Below are positions 6,393 to 9,029 of a DNA stretch of 9,029 nt, one piece after another (within the stretch, counting starts at the first letter, position 1; the number at the start of each line of letters is the position of its first letter). Source of the DNA: Pseudomonadota bacterium (GTDB lineage: Bacteria; Pseudomonadota; Gammaproteobacteria; Burkholderiales; Burkholderiaceae_C); NCBI GenBank assembly GCA_023460715.1, contig JAEWPH010000103.1, positions 1 through 9,029 on the forward strand, written 5' to 3'. The translations under genes were made by a program, and so were the position numbers. The notes beneath the pieces are model-generated. The model was given only the letters and a program-made list of their open reading frames with translations, made no database searches and had not been told where the DNA came from.

Positions 6393-7487
6393 ATGCCGCG
6401 TCCCATCCAGGCCACCATCCACACCGCTGCGCTGCAGCACAACCTGGGCCGTGCGCGGCGTGCGGCGCCCGACGCGCTGGTGTGGGCGGTGGTCAAGGCC
6501 AACGCCTACGGCCACGGCATCGAGCGGGTGTTCGAGGGCCTGCGCGGCGCCGACGGCTTCGCACTGCTGGACCTGGCCGAGGCTGAGCGCATCCGTGCCC
6601 TGGGCTGGCGCGGCCCCATCCTGCTGCTGGAAGGGGTGTTCGAGCCGCGGGACCTCGAACTGTGCTCCCGCCTGGGCCTGTGGCACGCGGTGCACTGCGA
6701 CGAGCAGATCGACTGGCTGGCCGCGCACAAGACGCAGGCGCCGCACCGCGTGTTCCTCAAGATGAACTCCGGCATGAACCGCCTGGGCTTCACGCCCGAG
6801 CGCTACCGCGCCGCCTGGGCCCGCCTGAACGCGCTGACGCAGGTGGACGAGATCTCGTTCATGACCCATTTCAGCGACGCCGACGGCCCGCGCGGCATCG
6901 GCCACCAGATGGCCGCCTTTCTGCAGGCCACGCAGGACCTGCCGGGCGAGCGCAGCGTGAGCAACAGCGCCGCCACCCTGCGCTTCGGCACCGAGCCGCA
7001 GGTGCGCGCCGACTGGTTGCGCGCCGGCATCGTGGTCTACGGCAGCGCGCCGGACCATCCCGAGCGCACGGCGGCCGACTGGGACCTGCAGCCCGCCATG
7101 ACGCTGTCGACGAAGCTGATCGGCGTGCAGCACCTGCAGCCGGGCGACACCGTGGGCTACGGCTCGCGCTTCACCGCCGACCGGGCTATGTCCATCGGCA
7201 TCGCCGCCTGCGGTTACGCCGACGGCTACCCCCGCCACTGCGACACCGGCACGCCCGTGCTGGTCAACGGCGTGCGCACCCGCCTGGTGGCGCGCGTGAG
7301 CATGGACATGGTCACCGTGGACCTGACCGGCGTGCCGGGCGCAGGCATCGGCTCCGAGGTCACCCTGTGGGGCCGTGCCGCGAACGGCACGGTGCTGCCC
7401 ATCGACGAGGTGGCCCAGGCGGCCGGCACCGTGGGCTACGAGCTGATGTGCGCGCTGGCGCAGCGCGTGCCGGTGGTCGTCGACTAA
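6393..7487 (+). CDS. alr: Alanine racemase
   Basis: A 364-residue PLP-dependent enzyme interconverting L- and D-alanine, supplying D-Ala for peptidoglycan; cytoplasmic, normally a homodimer. The N-terminal alpha/beta barrel carries the PLP lysine Lys35 in [12 protein letters not shown]. The lysine in [13 protein letters not shown] matches the carbamylated active-site lysine. The C-terminal beta domain carries the catalytic tyrosine Tyr275 in [11 protein letters not shown], then the [13 protein letters not shown] strand and the WG and [11 protein letters not shown] segments near the end. Length and all key residues are normal, so it should be active. The Shine-Dalgarno is weak (TAGAAAT region). 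It is divergent from lplT, and convergent with the NorF-like gene 78 bp away. Confidence 0.97.
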   Translation: MPRPIQATIHTAALQHNLGRARRAAPDALVWAVVKANAYGHGIERVFEGLRGADGFALLDLAEAERIRALGWRGPILLLEGVFEPRDLELCSRLGLWHAVHCDEQIDWLAAHKTQAPHRVFLKMNSGMNRLGFTPERYRAAWARLNALTQVDEISFMTHFSDADGPRGIGHQMAAFLQATQDLPGERSVSNSAATLRFGTEPQVRADWLRAGIVVYGSAPDHPERTAADWDLQPAMTLSTKLIGVQHLQPGDTVGYGSRFTADRAMSIGIAACGYADGYPRHCDTGTPVLVNGVRTRLVARVSMDMVTVDLTGVPGAGIGSEVTLWGRAANGTVLPIDEVAQAAGTVGYELMCALAQRVPVVVD

Positions 7488-7513
7488 GCCGACGGGCCGC
7501 GCGGCGGCCGGGT

Positions 7514-7562
7514 GCATCCTGCGCTGCGGCCGAGAGCAGGGGTGGCGCGCCCTGCGGGATGC
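7514..7562. terminator. Nested inverted repeats between alr and norF-like gene
   Basis: The 78-bp gap between these convergent genes contains GCAGGG (7536-7541) with CCCTGC (7550-7555), an 8-nt loop, nested inside GCATCC (7514-7519) with GGATGC (7557-7562). The position suits a bidirectional terminator. No T-run is present. Confidence 0.35.
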
Positions 7563-7565
7563 CGC

Positions 7566-7865
7566 TCAGCCCCGCAGGAACTCGCGCAGCGCACTGGCCA
7601 CCAGCGCCAGCGGCGCCAGCGCGCAGAACCCCGTCACGATGCGCAGGAACACGGGGCCCGCCCGCCGCGCCTCCAAGTAGTGGCGGATCAGCAGCCTGCC
7701 TTTGACCCAGGCGATGCCCGCCACCGCCAGCGCCATCCCCAGGCGCGACCCGCCGTGGTGCGCATGGCCCACCACCGCCACGCTGGCGGCTGTGAGCAGC
7801 AGCAGTGCGAGCCAGGCCAGGGTGGCGCTGTGGCTGACCAAGAAGGTGCGGTGGCTTGTTTTCAT
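7566..7865 (-). CDS. NorF-like / cytochrome c oxidase subunit IV-family protein
   Basis: A 99-residue membrane protein with about three helices: 13-33, 40-56 and 73-95. The middle WVKGRLLIRHYLEARRAG segment (53-70) is the hallmark of the small prokaryotic COX IV/NorF family (usually K-x4-I-x-H-x-ME-R). NorF is an accessory subunit or maturation factor associated with cytochrome c nitric oxide reductase. The call is strengthened by the NorE-like gene upstream on the same strand, although the two are 169 bp apart rather than tightly linked. No strong Shine-Dalgarno; the start codon follows a TGA as TGAATG. No NorB or NorC is in the window, so a role with another terminal oxidase cannot be excluded. 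Confidence 0.75.
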   Translation of the reverse strand: MKTSHRTFLVSHSATLAWLALLLLTAASVAVVGHAHHGGSRLGMALAVAGIAWVKGRLLIRHYLEARRAGPVFLRIVTGFCALAPLALVASALREFLRG

Positions 7866-7913
7866 TCAGCGGTCCGGCGTCATTGCGCCATCCATCTCCG
7901 ATACCGGCGCGGC

Positions 7914-8024
7914 CCAGCCCAGCGGCCGCCGCGCAAGGGCCGCCCCGCCGCGCTGGTGGCGTCCCTCTGCCCGCCGCACACAGTGCGGCGATAGTGGGGG
8001 GAAGCGGAGCAGCCGCTCAGGGGG
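7914..8024. repeat. Hairpin-rich spacer between norE- and norF-like genes
   Basis: This lies in the 169-bp gap. It contains a perfect 8-bp stem with a 3-nt loop, CGCCGCAC (7972-7979) with GTGCGGCG (7983-7990). A second stem, AGCGG (8003-8007) with CCGCT (8013-8017), is flanked by G-runs at 7996-8001 and 8020-8025. No credible gene is present. The layout resembles the larger GC-rich palindromic intergenic repeats I recall from Comamonadaceae genomes, but this is the only copy in the window, so the repeat call is inference. Confidence 0.4.
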
Positions 8025-8038
8025 GTGATCTCCATCAC
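8025..8038. promoter_or_regulatory. FNR/DNR-like palindrome upstream of norF-like gene
   Basis: GTGAT-CTCC-ATCAC is a perfect dyad with the TGAT-N4-ATCA core of CRP/FNR-family sites (consensus TTGAT-N4-ATCAA, outer pair changed to G/C). It overlaps the norE-like stop codon, about 166 bp upstream of the norF-like start. It could drive norF separately, or be chance or part of the adjacent repeat. Confidence 0.35.
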
Positions 8039-8691
8039 GCGAAGACATAGAACAGGCTGAACACCATCAGCCACACCAGGTCGGTGGCGTGCCAGTACAC
8101 GGCCAGCGACTCCAGCCCGCGGCAGTCCTGCGCCGAGTAGGCTCCGGCGGACAGGCGCGCCAGGCCCCAGCCCATGCCGAGCAGGCCCCAGCAGGCGTGG
8201 ACGAAGTGGTTGATGGTCAGGTAGTAATAGACCACCACGAAGATCCCCGCGCCGGCGTGGATGCCGTGGGCCGCGTTCCACTGCCACTCAAGCGCCTTGA
8301 CGGCCGGGTAGGCCAGGCCCAGCAGCAGCGCCGCCGCCAGCCATCGCTGCGCGGCGGAACGCCGGTCGGCGCGCATGCTGCGCACGGCCCGCACCAGGAA
8401 GTAGCCGCTGGTGACCATCACCCCGGTGACCGCCACGCCCGCCACCGTCCACAGGCGCGCCGCGCCGTCCTGAAAGGCCTGCGGATGGAACCAGCGCGCG
8501 CCGAAGTACACGCCGAAAAACACCGCGAATTCGAACAGCTCCAGGCTGATGGCGACCCACATGGCCCGGTGGCCGGGCATCTCGGGCGCGGCGGCGGAGT
8601 CGGTACGGGGACCGGGAGCGCTCCCAGCCAGGGCCGAGGGCAAGGGCACGGGCACGGGCAGGGAGGGGGTCAGCGAGGCGGCCGATAGCAT
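8035..8691 (-). CDS. NorE-like / cytochrome c oxidase subunit III-family protein
   Basis: A 218-residue heme-copper oxidase subunit III-type membrane protein, inner membrane, five predicted helices. Signatures are PGHRAMWVAISLELFEFAVFF (39-59), GYFLVRAVRSMRADRR (96-111), YYYLTINHFVHACWGLLGMGW (155-175) and the C-terminal YWHATDLVWLMVFSLFYVFA (199-218). Length and the truncated N-terminal half (five helices instead of seven) fit NorE, an accessory protein of nitric oxide reductase. The first 38 residues are Pro/Ala-rich, including PVPVPLP encoded by GGGCAC-type hexanucleotide repeats. No Shine-Dalgarno precedes ATG8691, so the start could be internal. An FNR-like palindrome lies 55-68 bp upstream. 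It would share a regulatory unit with the norF-like gene downstream. Confidence 0.82.
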   Translation of the reverse strand: MLSAASLTPSLPVPVPLPSALAGSAPGPRTDSAAAPEMPGHRAMWVAISLELFEFAVFFGVYFGARWFHPQAFQDGAARLWTVAGVAVTGVMVTSGYFLVRAVRSMRADRRSAAQRWLAAALLLGLAYPAVKALEWQWNAAHGIHAGAGIFVVVYYYLTINHFVHACWGLLGMGWGLARLSAGAYSAQDCRGLESLAVYWHATDLVWLMVFSLFYVFA

Positions 8692-8745
8692 GGCGCGCCA
8701 TCATGCCCAGCGCGGCCGCGCGGTGGCGGCTGCGGTGGCCTCTTG

Positions 8746-8759
8746 CTGATGTACATCAG
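8746..8759. promoter_or_regulatory. FNR/DNR-like palindrome upstream of norE-like gene
   Basis: CTGATGTACATCAG is a perfect 14-bp palindrome containing TGAT-N4-ATCA, the core of FNR/ANR/DNR/NNR operators (TTGAT-N4-ATCAA). Its centre (8752.5) is 61 bp upstream of the norE-like start. A class II activator at -41.5 would put transcription start near 8711, about 20 nt before the ATG. The expected -10 region is GC-rich, which argues against that exact geometry; a CATGAT at 8702-8707 is another candidate. Oxygen- or NO-responsive control of norE is the natural reading. Confidence 0.55.
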
Positions 8760-8852
8760 ACCCGGGCGCTTGCGCAGCCCTGGGAACCAGCCAACAGCCC
8801 AGCGACGGCCACGCCTGCTCTGCGGCCCGTTCTGGTGAGTGCTATGCTAAAT

Positions 8853-8897
8853 ATAGCTGCATGCGCTTATGAATAAAGCGCTGGAGCCTGATTTCAT
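8853..8897 (+). repeat. Dispersed hairpin repeat, copy D
   Basis: This copy reads ATAGCTGCATGCGCTT, a short loop, AAGCGCTGGAGCC, then a T-rich end. The arms GCGCTT and AAGCGC form a 6-bp hairpin. It lies 10 bp downstream of the stop of the partial gene at the right edge, so it may act as its 3'-end hairpin. It also lies about 90 bp before the FNR-like palindrome of norE. Confidence 0.72.
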
Positions 8898-8907
8898 CCC
8901 TGATCGG

Positions 8908-9029
8908 TCACTTGCCGAAGACCGCCCACCACAGCACCTTGATCGCCTCGCGCTCGGCTTCCAGGGTCTCGGGCGCCACGCGCGTGGGCTCTTCGTTGAG
9001 CCGGGCCCGGTGCTGCACCTGGCGCAGCT
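8908..9029 (-). CDS. Unidentified protein, C-terminal 39 residues only
   Basis: Reading frame entering from the right edge on the minus strand and ending at TGA 8908-8910. The visible tail is LRQVQHRARLNEEPTRVAP then ETLEAEREAIKVLWWAVFGK. It is charged and probably helical, ending with an aromatic/hydrophobic IKVLWWAVF stretch. I do not recognise the family. It is on the same strand as the norE-like gene but 216 bp upstream, with a hairpin repeat and an FNR-like site between, so it is probably a separate transcription unit. The partial ORF is supported by an unbroken frame, codon usage like its neighbours and a well-placed repeat after the stop. Confidence 0.6.
   Translation of the reverse strand, partial: LRQVQHRARLNEEPTRVAPETLEAEREAIKVLWWAVFGK

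Noticed and set aside
6327..7517. Long open frame antisense to alr (396 codons)
   Set aside because: His/Ala/Gly/Arg-rich shadow with no recognisable motif; alr has all catalytic residues.
7866..8048. 60-codon frame in the norE-norF gap
   Set aside because: Arg/Pro-rich, lies over the hairpin segment, overlaps the norE end and has no ribosome binding site.

Overview
This is a GC-rich chromosomal window, most likely from a Burkholderiales betaproteobacterium of the Comamonadaceae (Acidovorax-like). That placement rests on the very high third-position GC, the gene families present, and short dispersed intergenic repeats with an ATAGCTGC...GCGCTT hairpin core, which I recall (not looked up) as common in that family. 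No rRNA, tRNA, CRISPR array, transposase or phage gene is visible. Most of the window looks like ordinary core or near-core chromosome.

Layout. Positions 19-723 (+) encode a ProQ/FinO-domain RNA chaperone with a duplicated C-terminal helical segment. Two mutually exclusive 11-bp hairpins follow its stop. Positions 862-2826 (+) hold a VOC/glyoxalase-like protein, a YafY-type HTH-WYL regulator, and a RibD/DHFR-like reductase whose start overlaps the regulator's stop (ATGA). Positions 2879-3702 (-) encode a small proline/alanine-rich lipoprotein followed by a Cys-type glutathione peroxidase. Positions 3988-6253 (-) carry an EamA/DMT permease and the lysophospholipid transporter LplT. Positions 6393-7487 (+) encode alanine racemase (alr), divergent from lplT. 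Positions 7566-8691 (-) hold two small membrane genes resembling NorF (COX IV-like) and NorE (COX III-like), the accessory proteins of nitric oxide reductase. A gene running off the right edge (8908-9029, -) is seen only as its last 39 residues.

How the parts fit. lplT and alr both serve the cell envelope (lysophospholipid flipping, D-alanine for peptidoglycan). The glyoxalase, YafY and reductase genes look like a small regulated enzyme module. gpx handles peroxides. The norE/norF pair is the most distinctive part. It has no catalytic norB/norC in view, carries an FNR/DNR-like palindrome (TGAT-N4-ATCA) upstream of norE and a second one upstream of norF, and the two genes are split by about 170 bp of hairpin-rich DNA that looks like an intergenic repeat. 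Four copies of the ATAGC-type repeat (about 1383, 3883, 4912 and 8853) are the main non-coding structure, and two of them bracket the EamA gene in opposite orientations.

I found no clear novel system. The best leads are the orphan norEF locus with its palindromes, the dispersed repeat family, and the alternative hairpins after proQ.
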